35,294 nucleotides of DNA from Oscillospiraceae bacterium (GCA_015065505.1 SVQE01000027.1:1-35294), one strand, 5' to 3'. Counted from the stretch's first letter, positions 22,158-31,728 are shown. Notes: generated by a model from the letters alone, not told the origin. Numbers and translations: made by a program.

Positions 22158-22307
22158 TTAAATTTCAATTCCTATCTCGGGTTCTTCCCAGTCATCGGTA
22201 ACTCTGCCGAGGTTACCCTCGGGAAGTATCGAGGTTGTGAGAATATCATTTTTATTAAAGATTACTGCCTTAAATTCAGGCTCTTTGTATTCAATTTTCA
22301 TTTTCAT
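22158..22307 (-). CDS. Small EPEFK/TTS peptide 3 (49 aa)
   Basis: The 49-residue product begins MKMKIEYKEPEFKAVIFNKN, continues with DILTTSILPEG and ends in an acidic tail (DDWEEPEIGIEI). It shares the core Y.EPEFK.V....D(V/I)(I/L)TTS with the peptides at 770-904 and 4884-5021, but the rest is diverged, so this is an old family and not a recent copy. The ribosome site AAAGGAGGG directly follows the stop of gene H; the start is 19 nt beyond it. No cysteine, signal peptide or membrane segment. Function is unknown; the invariant link to the shared C-terminal domain is the main clue. Confidence 0.8.
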   Translation of the reverse strand: MKMKIEYKEPEFKAVIFNKNDILTTSILPEGNLGRVTDDWEEPEIGIEI

Positions 22308-22326
22308 ATTTAAAGCCCTCCTTTAA

Positions 22327-25300
22327 TTAATCCTTAAAATAATTATGTGCTGCAACGCCGTAGTTGAACATACTTCTTCCGAAGTTTCCGCCTTTAGCCT
22401 TTGCATACTGATTTGCATTTATGGTAAGCGTTGCGCCGTCATATTCAATAACATTCGTTTCGTTGAGATTCTCTGCAAGGATTCCCGTTATATCAAAGCA
22501 AACCTTATCAGTGCCCTCAACAACCGTTGGTGCAATTTCTCTGACATTGCCGTTTGCATCCGTTACGGTTGCAACAAGACCGTCCTGAACGCACTGTGCC
22601 TCAGTTTTGTTAATATAAACACGAAATACGGGAATTGATTTTGCAACATAGGAATAGCTCTTGAAAATTCCGCTTTTTCCTTCAAGCTGAATAACTCCGG
22701 GAATTGTTACGGAAGCCGAGTTGATATAATCCTGCGATGAAAAAGCGCCTTCGTTATAACTGAATTCTTCACTGCACGCCTTGCCGTAATCAAGCATTGA
22801 TTTTGCAAGCTCAACAAGCTGTTCTTCCTTGGTATCCGAGGAATCCTCATATCTTTCAATAACAGCCTCGCAATAATCCTTTATCGAGGTTTTGAAGGTT
22901 CGGCTGTCTTCGCCGTCATTAACCTCAACTGTTATCTCATCCCTCATCTGAGCAGGTGCAGCAAGAATCTTGAAAACATATCTTCCGTCTTCATCATCCT
23001 TGAGCGCTTTGAGCTCGCTGCCCGAATAAGTTTCCGTTACAGTGGTCGGAGCCTGCTTATCGGGGTCGTTATGGGTTATTGTAACGCTTGCACTGTCTGC
23101 ATCGCTGATATGCAGATATAAATTCATATGAATGCAGTCATCAAGAGTTAAGTTATAAGCATCCTCCGTGCCGTGACCGTCAATGGTATAACAGGTTACG
23201 GTTTCGCCCTCTTCATCCTCATAGGTCCAGCTTCGCATTGCATAGCCCTCGGGAAGATTTGACGGTGCTTCAACGCAGGTTCCCATATAGAAGCCTCGTT
23301 TAACCTTTAAAACTTCATAAACTGCAGGGTCATCCTCAATTTTCTTAAGTGTGTAGTTAAACAGCGGAGCACTGAGAATTCTGACTATATTATCATTTCC
23401 GCCGCGTTCGTCCGCCGCATCTGCAAAGCTCAGATAGTAATCAATATGGTCTCCGTTTGGCTTTTCAACAGCCGCCTCATACGGAACCCATACTCCCGTG
23501 ATTTCCAGATCCTCGGTTATGTTTTTTCCGAGGAACGGAGTTCCGTAGGTATCGTAGCCCGCTCCCTCAAAGAAAGCAACGAAATGCGCTCCCGGGTTCA
23601 TAGATTCGGGAAGATACGGAATCGGCGGGAAATACCATCCCTCGGGATACGGAAATTTAAGAATTATATCCGTATATCCGATTATTGTGAGAACAGGGGG
23701 AAGTATTTTAACAATTGTTGCAACGTTCTGATTATAGGTTGCCCAGATATCATTAACACAATCGGGCAGAACCTCTGCGCCCGCGTCAAGAATTGAAATA
23801 CCCGTGTCGATAGTTACCCAGTGGAACTTATGGTTCTTATATTCCTTGCTTCCGTCCTCGTTTTCCTGCTCTTCAAGGCATTCTGAATCGGAATCCGAAA
23901 CATCAACGCTTACGCTTCCGCCGCCGCTGACAGAAACCGATGCGCCTGCTCCGAGAACAATGGAAACCGATGCGCCGCCTGCAACAACAACCGACGCCGC
24001 TGCGCCTGCTGCTATATTAAATGAGTCGTCATCGCTTCCTTCACCGTCAATATAAACATTTGAATCATCTCTGTAGTAGAAGCTTATATTGTTTACGCTT
24101 TCGCTTCTCTGATAATCAACAACATTTTCATCGTTGCCGTTTGCCTTAACACGAAGAAGGCCGATATTTGAAGTAAGGTCGTTCATACTGTATTCAGACA
24201 TATCCCTGAGCAGAATGATATTCTTTGTTCCGCCTGAAGCTTCGGCAGCGTCATCAAAAGAGGTATACTGAACGCCGTCAACCTCAGCAACGGGGCGAGG
24301 TATTGCGGTAAATGCTGCGGTGTAGGCTGTATCGCCCGTTGCCGCCGTTACAGCAGGAGTCCAGCCTTCAAACTCATAGGAATATTCAGAGTCATCGGGT
24401 CTTACGGGTGTTGCGCCGTCATAAGTCGGAACATCTCCCTCTGTAAGATTTGAATCAGTTTCAAGAACTGTTCCGTCGTAGTTCTGCCATGTAACAGTGT
24501 ACGGAGCGTGGAGCTTGAGCTGATTGGTTGAAACATCCTTTGCAACAACATAGCTGCTGTTATCGCTGACAAAATTAGATGCGTTATTATATGCAGTGTT
24601 CACGCTGTTAGTAAACACGCCCGTGTTGCTCGATTTTCTGATTCCGATTGAAGCGCTGTTGTCGAGAGCCTCTTCAACGAAAACTAAGCCGTCGTTAGCA
24701 AGATTAACATTATTCAGCGCATCATTCTTATAGTTATCGCGAACAACGGGGTTACCCCAGAGGTGCAGCTGCGAGCCTGCGGAAATATGTATTCCGCCGC
24801 CGTTATTGCCGCATTTATTATGAGCGATAAGTCCGCCTGTCAAGTTCACTTCAACATAGTTTGTTGAAGCATAAACGCCGCCGCCCCAGTTGTTTGCAAC
24901 ATTATAAATAATCTGTCCGCCGTTGATTCTTGTTGAGGAGGAACAGCCGATACCTGCACCGCTTCTTTCGGTGTAGTTACCGATAATTGTTCCACCGTTC
25001 ATTGTGAATATTCCCGAGTTGCTGATTGTGCTCGGTGCGTGTGAAACGCCGTACACTCCTGTTAAATATCCGCCGGTGAAGGTCTGGTAATCCTCGCCCT
25101 CAATACCGCCGATACTGTCATCAACAATGGCAAGACCGTTTTCATCAACCGTGTATCTGTGAACGGTGCTGCCCGAATCGTTCATTATGAATTTTGCATT
25201 TGAAGAAACAGTGAAAATGTTATAATCCCTGCTGCCTGCTGCACGAATTCCGAAGCCGTTTAAATCAATGGTGCGCGGGTCTGCAAGAGCACCCTCGGGA

Positions 25301-27654
25301 ATATTAACGGTTCCTGTTACTTCAATATCTGCAAGAAGTGTAAGCGTGCTGCCTGCAACCCAGTTTTCAGCTTTAACAGCCTCTTCAAATGAGCCGTAGA
25401 GCGTATCGCCAATCCTTGCAACGGGTGTCATTTGTGTATAAGTTGCCGTGTAGGTTGCATCGCCCGTTGCGGCAGTTACCTCGGGGGACCAACTTTCAAA
25501 AGCATAAAGCTTTTGTGAATCGCCCGACTTTGAAGGAAGCTCACCGTCATAAGTCGGAACTGTTCCCTCTGCAACATTTGTATCCGTTTCAAGAACCTCA
25601 TCGTTATCGTTAAGCCATGTTACAGTATAAGGCGTGTGGAGCTTGAGCTGATTGCTTGAAGCATCCTTGCCGACAACATAGGTTGCATTGTCGCTTGTGA
25701 ATTTATCTATGTCGTTGTATTCTGTGTTTTCGCTGTCCGTAATAACGCCGTAGCCGCTCGACCTTCTTAAGCCGATTAATGCGTCTTCCCCGAGAGGACC
25801 TGTTATGGCAACATTTGCGTAAAGCGCAAGGTTTAAGTTATTTGCAGTCACTTCGGGGTTATCGTTAATTGAAATATTATCGGTAATAATCGGTGAGCCC
25901 GAAATATTAACTCTGTCGTAATCGGATATATGAACACCGCCGCCGTTTCCTGCGCCGTTATTTCTGATAACACCGCCCAAAATATTAACAGTGTTTGCGC
26001 CTGTGTCGGAAAGGTATATTCCGCCGCCCCAGCCGACTGCGCAGTTACCTGTTATAAGACCGCCGTTAAAGTTCGTTGTTCCATAGTTACATATACCGGC
26101 GCCCTTATTAACATTGTTTCCTATTAATGTTCCGCCGTTCATTGTGAAGGTTCCGAGGTTTGAAACTGCACCGCCCGAAATCGAGGTGTTGTTAACGCCG
26201 GTGATATAACCGCCCGTGAAGGTGAAATAGTCAACGCCTTCAGTTCCCTCAAGGCTGTCGTCAACAGATGCAACACAGTTTGCGCCAACTGTGTATTTAT
26301 GTACGGTGCTGCCCGAATCGTTCATAGTGAGCGAGGCATCCGAGGGAATGGACAATATGCTGAAATTTCTGCTGCCTGCTGCACGAATACCGAAGCCGTT
26401 TAAATCAATCGTGTGTGCACCCGAAGGAACATTGATTGCCTGAGTTACATCAATATCCTTGAGAAGGGTTAATGTGCTGCCCGCAGTCCATGAATTAACT
26501 GCATCGTCAAGCGATTCATAATATGTTTCGCCAACCCTTGCAACGGGGTCAAGCCCTGTGAAGGTTGCTGTGTATGTTGCATTGCCCGTTGCGGCAGTAA
26601 CATCGGGAGACCAGCCTTCAAAGCTGAATGCGCCCTGCTTTGTTGGCGCTTCGCCGTTATATGTCGGAACTGTTCCCTCGGCAACATCCGAATCCGTTTC
26701 AAGAACTGTGCCGTCGTAGTTCTGCCATGTAATAGTGTATGGTGCGTGTATTTTCAGCTGATTGCTTAATGCGTCCTTACCAACAACATAGAGGCTGCTA
26801 TCGCTGAAAAATTTAGACGCGTCATTGTAGGAGGTGTTATCGCTGCTTGTGAGCACACCCGTATTGCCCTGCATTTTAACGCCGATAGAAGCACTGTTTC
26901 CAAGCTCGCCTGCAATCTTTATTTCAGCATCGTTTGAAACAAATAAGTTGTTGGGCTTATTATCGCTGATAACAGGATTTCCCGAAACTCTTGCAGTATT
27001 TCCGTTATTGAGATAAACTCCGCCGCCGTTTGAATTTGCAGTGTTATAAATAATCTTACCGCCGTTTAAGTTCAGGTTTCCTTCGCTATAAACAGCTGCA
27101 CCGTTTGAGTCGGTATAGTTGCCTATAATAGTTCCTGCGTTAATTGTCAGATTTCCTGTATTATAAAATACGCTATCCGGTGAATTTGTTATGTAACCGC
27201 CGTTAAAGGTGAAATAATCTACACCCTTTGTGCCTTCCAGACCATCGTTAACAGCTGCAAGACCGTTTGCATTAACGGTGTATTTATGCTCCCTGCTTCC
27301 CGAATCGGTAACTGTAAGAGAACAGGTTTCGCCGTTAATATAAAACAGTTTCTTATAATATTCGCCTGCAGAGATTGTTGAACGGATTCCGTAACCGTTC
27401 AAATCAAGCGTATGCTCACCGTCGCCCATAACAACCATAAACGACACTTCAACATCTGAGAGCAGAGTCAGCGTACTGCCTGCAGACCAATTATTCTTAT
27501 TCAATGCCGAGTCTATGCTTTCATAATACTCGGTTGTTTCACCGTCTGTTATACTTGCAACATATGAATCAGCCATAGCCGTTAAAGTGTTTAACGGACT
27601 TATAAGCAGTATAAGCGATAACAGAATGCTTAAATATTTTTTCATTTTTCGCAT
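22327..27654 (-). CDS. Secreted protein H: three beta-helix/InlB-like modules, low-complexity strand, shared C-terminal domain
   Basis: About 1775 residues from the ATG at 27654 (GGAGG 7 nt upstream; an in-frame TTG lies 6 bases earlier). The signal peptide is about 1-30 (KKYLSILLSLILLISPLNTL). Three similar modules each open with a line such as YYESLDDAVNSWTAGSTLTL, run through GG-rich beta-helix turns (FTMNGGTLIGN) and close with an InlB-like repeat (about 305-370, 672-738, 1048-1115; TVTWQNYDGTVLETDS). Residues about 1208-1255 are low-complexity Ala/Gly/Ser/Val (ASVVVAGGASVSIVLGAGAS) and then acidic. An unassigned region follows, and the shared C-terminal domain occupies about 1500-1775 (YNLTLDDCIHMNLYLH; MLDYGKACSEEFSYN). 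No LPXTG. Likely secreted or surface-exposed. Co-transcribed with the 49-codon gene. Confidence 0.9.
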   Translation of the reverse strand: MRKMKKYLSILLSLILLISPLNTLTAMADSYVASITDGETTEYYESIDSALNKNNWSAGSTLTLLSDVEVSFMVVMGDGEHTLDLNGYGIRSTISAGEYYKKLFYINGETCSLTVTDSGSREHKYTVNANGLAAVNDGLEGTKGVDYFTFNGGYITNSPDSVFYNTGNLTINAGTIIGNYTDSNGAAVYSEGNLNLNGGKIIYNTANSNGGGVYLNNGNTARVSGNPVISDNKPNNLFVSNDAEIKIAGELGNSASIGVKMQGNTGVLTSSDNTSYNDASKFFSDSSLYVVGKDALSNQLKIHAPYTITWQNYDGTVLETDSDVAEGTVPTYNGEAPTKQGAFSFEGWSPDVTAATGNATYTATFTGLDPVARVGETYYESLDDAVNSWTAGSTLTLLKDIDVTQAINVPSGAHTIDLNGFGIRAAGSRNFSILSIPSDASLTMNDSGSTVHKYTVGANCVASVDDSLEGTEGVDYFTFTGGYITGVNNTSISGGAVSNLGTFTMNGGTLIGNNVNKGAGICNYGTTNFNGGLITGNCAVGWGGGIYLSDTGANTVNILGGVIRNNGAGNGGGVHISDYDRVNISGSPIITDNISINDNPEVTANNLNLALYANVAITGPLGEDALIGLRRSSGYGVITDSENTEYNDIDKFTSDNATYVVGKDASSNQLKLHTPYTVTWLNDNDEVLETDTNVAEGTVPTYDGELPSKSGDSQKLYAFESWSPEVTAATGDATYTATYTQMTPVARIGDTLYGSFEEAVKAENWVAGSTLTLLADIEVTGTVNIPEGALADPRTIDLNGFGIRAAGSRDYNIFTVSSNAKFIMNDSGSTVHRYTVDENGLAIVDDSIGGIEGEDYQTFTGGYLTGVYGVSHAPSTISNSGIFTMNGGTIIGNYTERSGAGIGCSSSTRINGGQIIYNVANNWGGGVYASTNYVEVNLTGGLIAHNKCGNNGGGIHISAGSQLHLWGNPVVRDNYKNDALNNVNLANDGLVFVEEALDNSASIGIRKSSNTGVFTNSVNTAYNNASNFVSDNSSYVVAKDVSTNQLKLHAPYTVTWQNYDGTVLETDSNLTEGDVPTYDGATPVRPDDSEYSYEFEGWTPAVTAATGDTAYTAAFTAIPRPVAEVDGVQYTSFDDAAEASGGTKNIILLRDMSEYSMNDLTSNIGLLRVKANGNDENVVDYQRSESVNNISFYYRDDSNVYIDGEGSDDDSFNIAAGAAASVVVAGGASVSIVLGAGASVSVSGGGSVSVDVSDSDSECLEEQENEDGSKEYKNHKFHWVTIDTGISILDAGAEVLPDCVNDIWATYNQNVATIVKILPPVLTIIGYTDIILKFPYPEGWYFPPIPYLPESMNPGAHFVAFFEGAGYDTYGTPFLGKNITEDLEITGVWVPYEAAVEKPNGDHIDYYLSFADAADERGGNDNIVRILSAPLFNYTLKKIEDDPAVYEVLKVKRGFYMGTCVEAPSNLPEGYAMRSWTYEDEEGETVTCYTIDGHGTEDAYNLTLDDCIHMNLYLHISDADSASVTITHNDPDKQAPTTVTETYSGSELKALKDDEDGRYVFKILAAPAQMRDEITVEVNDGEDSRTFKTSIKDYCEAVIERYEDSSDTKEEQLVELAKSMLDYGKACSEEFSYNEGAFSSQDYINSASVTIPGVIQLEGKSGIFKSYSYVAKSIPVFRVYINKTEAQCVQDGLVATVTDANGNVREIAPTVVEGTDKVCFDITGILAENLNETNVIEYDGATLTINANQYAKAKGGNFGRSMFNYGVAAHNYFKD

Positions 27655-27697
27655 AAACAAACCTCCGGAATTTGCAAAAATACTTGTCTAAAATAAG

Positions 27698-27726
27698 ATT
27701 ATATCAAAAAAATACAAATTTTGCAA
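27698..27726 (-). promoter_or_regulatory. Promoter of gene H
   Basis: Minus strand: -35 TTGCAA (27721-27726), 17-bp spacer, perfect -10 TATAAT (27698-27703), about 45 bp before the start of H. It shows no similarity to the A/B upstream box. Confidence 0.7.
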
Positions 27727-27785
27727 GCATATTATTAAGCAGCATATTATATTAAAAAACAAACAGAGCTTTGTTCAGCGCTTTG

Positions 27786-27814
27786 TTGACTTGTTGCCTG
27801 CGGCAGAGTATAAT
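27786..27814 (+). promoter_or_regulatory. Promoter of the rhamnulokinase gene
   Basis: -35 TTGACT (27786-27791), 17-bp spacer, perfect -10 TATAAT (27809-27814). The spacer holds a small inverted repeat TGCCTGCGGCA, and the 5' leader has CTGCACGCAG; either could be an operator. The leader is about 75 nt. Confidence 0.7.
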
Positions 27815-27897
27815 AATTTATCAGTAGCATAACTGAAAACAATAAAGTTTATTCAGCGTCGGTTTTACTCTGCACGCAGAAAGTTTCGGGTGGTATT

Positions 27898-29277
27898 ATG
27901 ACTTATCTTTTAGCAATAGACCTTGGTGCTTCAAGCGGAAGGCATATTCTCGGTTATATTGAAAACGGCAGAATCAGACTTGAAGAGGTTCACCGCTTTG
28001 ACGATTATTTAAGAGAGGAAAACGGCTCGTTTATCTGGGATATTGAAAAGATGGTAAGCGAGGTGAAGGCAGGCATTGCAAAATGCGAAAGGCTCGGCAA
28101 AATACCTGCCACGATTGCGATTGACACCTGGGGCGTTGACTATGTTTTGCTTGATGAAAACAAGCAGGAGCTGCTGCCTGCTTATTCCTACCGCGATAAC
28201 AGAAACAATCTTATTCAGGATGAGGTTGCCGCAATCATTTCGCAGGAGGAGCTCTATGCCAAAACAGGCATTCAGAAGGCGAATTACAACACAATTTATC
28301 AGCTTTACTGCGATAAAAAAAGCGGAAAGCTTGATAAAGCAAAGTATTTTATGAATATGCCCGATTATCTTGCCTTCAAGCTGACGGGCGTTATTAAAAA
28401 CGAATATACCGAAGCATCAACAACAAACCTGATTAACGCCCAAACCAAAAGCTGGGATGAGGAAATTCTTGATACTCTCGGAATCAGAAAGGATATTTTC
28501 AGTGAGGTTTCCCTGCCCTGCACCGAGGTTGGCAAATTGCAGGGCTTTGATTTTGAAAGCACCGTTATTCTTGCTCCCTCACACGATACGGCAAGTGCGG
28601 TTGCAGCCTGCCCGACAGATGAAAACGGCGTTTATATTTCCTCGGGCACATGGTCGCTTATCGGCACCGAAAACCTCAGCCCCGTATTAAGCGAAGCGGC
28701 GCTTAAAGCAAACTTCACCAACGAGGGCGGAATAAACCACCGCTTCCGTTTTCTTAAAAACTATATGGGTATGTGGCTGTTTCAGAACATACGCAAGGAG
28801 ATTAATTCGGGCGCCGAAGGCTTCAGCGAAAAAATCAGCTACGACGATATGATGAACCTTGCAAAAAACAGCGGCGCTTATGAATATATCGACACAAATG
28901 ATATTTCCTTCCTCGCGCCAAGCAGTATGATAAATGCAATAAGGGCATATCTGAAAAACGATTCAATGCCGATTGATGCGGTTATAAATTCCGTTTATCA
29001 TTCACTTGCAAAAGCATACGCAAATGTTGTTTCGGAAATTGAAAGCGTTTGCAAAAAAACGGTTGACACAATCAACATTGTCGGCGGCGGCTGCAAGGAT
29101 AAATACTTAAATCAGCTCACCGCAGAATATACGGGAAAGCGAGTTCTTGCAGGACCCGTTGAAGCAACGGCAACGGGAAATATCATCAGCCAGATGATGT
29201 TCACGGATAAGGATTTAACGCTTGAAAAAGCAAGAGAGCTTGTTAAAATCTCGTTTGATATTGAAGAAATAAAATAA
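27898..29277 (+). CDS. rhaB: Rhamnulokinase
   Basis: 459 residues, FGGY carbohydrate kinase of the RhaB group: it phosphorylates L-rhamnulose to rhamnulose-1-phosphate in the cytoplasm. N-terminal phosphate loop LLAIDLGASSGRHILGYI, then IAIDTWGVDYVLLDE with the catalytic aspartate, NMPDYLAFKLTG, the hinge segment APSHDTASAV and SSGTWSLIGTE, and C-terminal IVGGGCKDKYLNQLTA. Length fits the family (about 460-490). Isomerase and aldolase genes are not in the window, so the pathway must be completed elsewhere. The ribosome site before the ATG is weak (GGTGG). It has its own promoter and terminator, so it is a single-gene unit. Confidence 0.95.
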   Translation: MTYLLAIDLGASSGRHILGYIENGRIRLEEVHRFDDYLREENGSFIWDIEKMVSEVKAGIAKCERLGKIPATIAIDTWGVDYVLLDENKQELLPAYSYRDNRNNLIQDEVAAIISQEELYAKTGIQKANYNTIYQLYCDKKSGKLDKAKYFMNMPDYLAFKLTGVIKNEYTEASTTNLINAQTKSWDEEILDTLGIRKDIFSEVSLPCTEVGKLQGFDFESTVILAPSHDTASAVAACPTDENGVYISSGTWSLIGTENLSPVLSEAALKANFTNEGGINHRFRFLKNYMGMWLFQNIRKEINSGAEGFSEKISYDDMMNLAKNSGAYEYIDTNDISFLAPSSMINAIRAYLKNDSMPIDAVINSVYHSLAKAYANVVSEIESVCKKTVDTINIVGGGCKDKYLNQLTAEYTGKRVLAGPVEATATGNIISQMMFTDKDLTLEKARELVKISFDIEEIK

Positions 29278-29282
29278 AAGAA

Positions 29283-29340
29283 GGGCTGCCTCACAAAATT
29301 GCACTGGTCTAAATTGTGCAGACAGCCCCATAATTTTATT
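29283..29340 (+). terminator. Terminator of rhaB (possibly bidirectional)
   Basis: A long imperfect stem: GGGCTG (29283-29288) with CAGCCC (29323-29328), and an inner TGCAC/GTGCA pair, followed by TAATTTTATT. It begins 5 bp past the rhaB stop and sits between convergent genes. Confidence 0.65.
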
Positions 29341-29343
29341 CAA

Positions 29344-29768
29344 TTACTCATTTCTCAGCTTTGCATTCTGATATGTTACATATATATGCCCAACAGCAAA
29401 CAGAACAGCCGCTGCAAGAAGCAGCCAATGCCTAGGCATTAGGGAATCACCGCAAGAACCAGCGCGGTGATTTTTGTTTTTTCTTTCAGATATTTTGCAA
29501 AAACCAGCCAGTACAAAACAACAAGCACAGAGTTTGCCAAAACATATAAAAGCATATCATTAACGCTGTTAAAGCCGAATTCCCAAACCAACAGCGGCAG
29601 CCACATAAGAACTATGCACGCATACCTTCCAACCTGCTCAATAATGTTCATCAGCTTGTTGGTGCAAAGATTTTTTTCATCCTTGTTTTTAACAGCATAA
29701 ACAATATTCGGTATCAGCATAAGAACAACAATTCCGCCGCCGAAAGCATTAATCCACCCGAATTTCAT
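29344..29768 (-). pseudogene. Frame-broken small membrane protein gene
   Basis: The first frame (29439-29768) encodes 109 residues with three membrane segments (GGGIVVLMLIPNIVYAVKNK, NIIEQVGRYACIVLMWLPLL). It stops after ALVLAVIP. A second frame begins with an ATG overlapping that stop (TAATG) and encodes 31 residues (MPRHWLLLAAAVLFAVGHIY, then VTYQNAKLRNE), which reads as the missing last membrane segment. As I recall the family (about 150 residues), the two parts are normally one chain with a few more residues between them. A small deletion with frameshift is likely; translational coupling of two pieces is the alternative. It starts 3 bp after the diguanylate cyclase gene and is last in that operon. 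Confidence 0.65.
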
Positions 29769-29771
29769 ATA

Positions 29772-30857
29772 TTATCCTCTTTTTTCTTCTTTCTGGGTAT
29801 AGAGCATATTATCGGCGCTGATAACAAGCTTTTCAAATTCATTGCCGTTTTCAAATATGCCCGAGCAATAGCCGAAGCTGTAGCCCGTTTCCATATCAAT
29901 GCCCTCTATAATCATATTATCAACAGCTTCTTTCAGGGCGGTTTTCTCTTTGCCGAAATCCTCTTCGGTTATTTCTTCTCTTATAACTAAAAATTCGTCG
30001 CCGCCGAAGCGGTAAACATATTCCTTGCCGAAAACATCGCAGAAGGTTTTCGCATAGCTTGAAATAACCCTGTCGCCTGCAATATGACCGTATGTATCGT
30101 TTATGGTTTTGAATTTATCAAGGTCAAAAATCAAAACCGTTGTTTGCTTGCCGAAATATTCGGGCAAATCCTCGTTGAGGGCTGCGCGGTTTTTAACCTT
30201 TGATAGAGGGTCATGGCGCATTATATTAATATACGCTTCGTTAAGCTCTTCGGTTTTTATTCTTGCCTTGATATTTGAAACGGTAACCGAGTATTTTTCA
30301 ACAGTGCACCCTAAGCATATCAGCATAAGTGCTATGTAGTTAAAGGTCTGAATACCAACCGCCTTATCAATATGATAAGTGCATAAATAAAAACCGATAA
30401 AGCTTGCTACGACTATTGATATACCAATTTGCGGCAGCATAACCGTGAAGGAAATCAGCGCGAAAACAACCGCATAAAAGGTTACAACCTGCATACCGAG
30501 CATATATTCCCGACTTGAAGAAAACATCGCCCATACTATAAAAATCATAGAAAAGCTGTTGCAGATTGTAACAACAACTATGTGATTATAATAACCTTTT
30601 TTATCCATTATTCTGAGCGTTACATTCATTACAAGGCATAAAACTGCGGCGAATGCGGTTGACAGAGCGCTGATTAAAACATTATTGGTTTTAACAATTC
30701 TTAACGCCGCGGTTAAAGACGCAACGCTTTCAAGAATCGCGCACAAAAAAGAGATTCTTCTCAGCACGATAACATTTAGCTTATCTGTTTCTCTTCTGAT
30801 TTTTTCATTTGTTTTCGGAAATAATTTACTGCTTGCTTTGCCTAATGCTTTTTTCAT
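29772..30857 (-). CDS. Membrane-bound diguanylate cyclase (GGDEF)
   Basis: 361 residues from the ATG at 30857, which has GGAG 7 nt upstream; the in-frame TTG 12 bases earlier is not favoured. Residues about 30-190 hold some five to six membrane segments with short loops (7TM/MASE-like, unassigned). The C-terminal GGDEF domain is about 205-355: HDPLSKVKNRAALNEDL, IFDLDKFKTINDTYGH and the intact active-site motif RFGGDEFL. It should make cyclic di-GMP from GTP. No RxxD inhibitory site is seen at the usual position five residues upstream of the motif. There is no EAL domain. It lies 21 nt after the esterase gene and is probably co-transcribed with it. Confidence 0.92.
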   Translation of the reverse strand: MKKALGKASSKLFPKTNEKIRRETDKLNVIVLRRISFLCAILESVASLTAALRIVKTNNVLISALSTAFAAVLCLVMNVTLRIMDKKGYYNHIVVVTICNSFSMIFIVWAMFSSSREYMLGMQVVTFYAVVFALISFTVMLPQIGISIVVASFIGFYLCTYHIDKAVGIQTFNYIALMLICLGCTVEKYSVTVSNIKARIKTEELNEAYINIMRHDPLSKVKNRAALNEDLPEYFGKQTTVLIFDLDKFKTINDTYGHIAGDRVISSYAKTFCDVFGKEYVYRFGGDEFLVIREEITEEDFGKEKTALKEAVDNMIIEGIDMETGYSFGYCSGIFENGNEFEKLVISADNMLYTQKEEKRG

Positions 30858-30878
30858 CTCTAACTCCAAAATTTTGCT

Positions 30879-31604
30879 TTACAATATTTCTTTCAGCCAT
30901 GCAATACTGTCCGAGGTCCAGTTCGGTGTGCGTGTGCACATCGGTATTGACTGCGCGTTAACGGTTTCATCGGCAACGGAGAAACCGTGGGGCGCGTCGC
31001 TGTATATATGGCATTCAAAGCCAACGCCGTTCTTATTCAGCGCATCAATAAAGCCTATTGAATTTTCAATCGGAACAACATTATCGTTCCTGCTTGCAAA
31101 TATGAAGCAGGGGCAGGTGTTTTCATCAACGCTCTGCGTTACATCGGGCGCAGAGGGATTATAATACCTTGCGGTTTCACCGTTTAAAACGGGATAACCG
31201 AGGATTGCGGCATTCGGTTTGCAATTTGAAATTGTTGCAGCGCAGCCTGCAAGGTGACCGCCTGCCGAAAAGCCTATAACGGCAATTCTGTTTGTATCAA
31301 CCGCCCATTCCTCACTTCTGTCGCAGATATATTTATACGCCTGCTCGTAGTCATCAAGCGGATTGCTCCAGGCTTTATGCTCATCAACCGAATATCTGAG
31401 AATAAACACCTGAAAGCCTGCTTTCATATAAATAAAGGCAATCGGGTCCGCCTCGGTGTCAGAGCAGAAATAATATCCTCCGCCGGGCATAACAATCATT
31501 GCAGGGCGCTTTTGAATATGCGAAAAGCCGCCGCCGACATTCTGAATATACGCCGTGAGCGTAACATTGCGCTCGCTGTTTAAAACTATTTCCTGAGCTT
31601 TCAT
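30879..31604 (-). CDS. Alpha/beta hydrolase, acetyl-esterase type
   Basis: 241 residues from the ATG at 31604, preceded by AAGGAG at good spacing; a longer frame upstream lacks such a site. Fold motifs: oxyanion segment MPGGGYYFCS (39-48), nucleophile elbow GFSAGGH with Ser113, acid Asp174 (SRNDNVVP) and base His206 (APHGFS). These complete a Ser-Asp-His triad. The sequence resembles bacterial esterases that remove acetyl groups from plant polysaccharides or xylo-oligosaccharides. There is no signal peptide, so it would act on imported oligosaccharides in the cytoplasm. It is the first gene of an operon with the diguanylate cyclase and the broken membrane gene. Confidence 0.9.
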   Translation of the reverse strand: MKAQEIVLNSERNVTLTAYIQNVGGGFSHIQKRPAMIVMPGGGYYFCSDTEADPIAFIYMKAGFQVFILRYSVDEHKAWSNPLDDYEQAYKYICDRSEEWAVDTNRIAVIGFSAGGHLAGCAATISNCKPNAAILGYPVLNGETARYYNPSAPDVTQSVDENTCPCFIFASRNDNVVPIENSIGFIDALNKNGVGFECHIYSDAPHGFSVADETVNAQSIPMCTRTPNWTSDSIAWLKEIL

Positions 31605-31647
31605 AGTTTTCTCCTTTTTTCTTATGACAACACCGCACACTTTACTA

Positions 31648-31676
31648 TTGCCATTACTATGCTTTTGCTGTATAAT
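31648..31676 (+). promoter_or_regulatory. Promoter of the membrane-protein gene at 31729
   Basis: -35 TTGCCA (31648-31653), 17-bp spacer, perfect -10 TATAAT (31671-31676), about 50 bp before the start. The divergent esterase gene must be expressed from the same 125-bp gap; no clear promoter for it was found. Confidence 0.7.
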
Positions 31677-31728
31677 AAAGTTGCAGAAATATACCCATTT
31701 TTAATAAAACAGATTGGAGTGTGATTTT

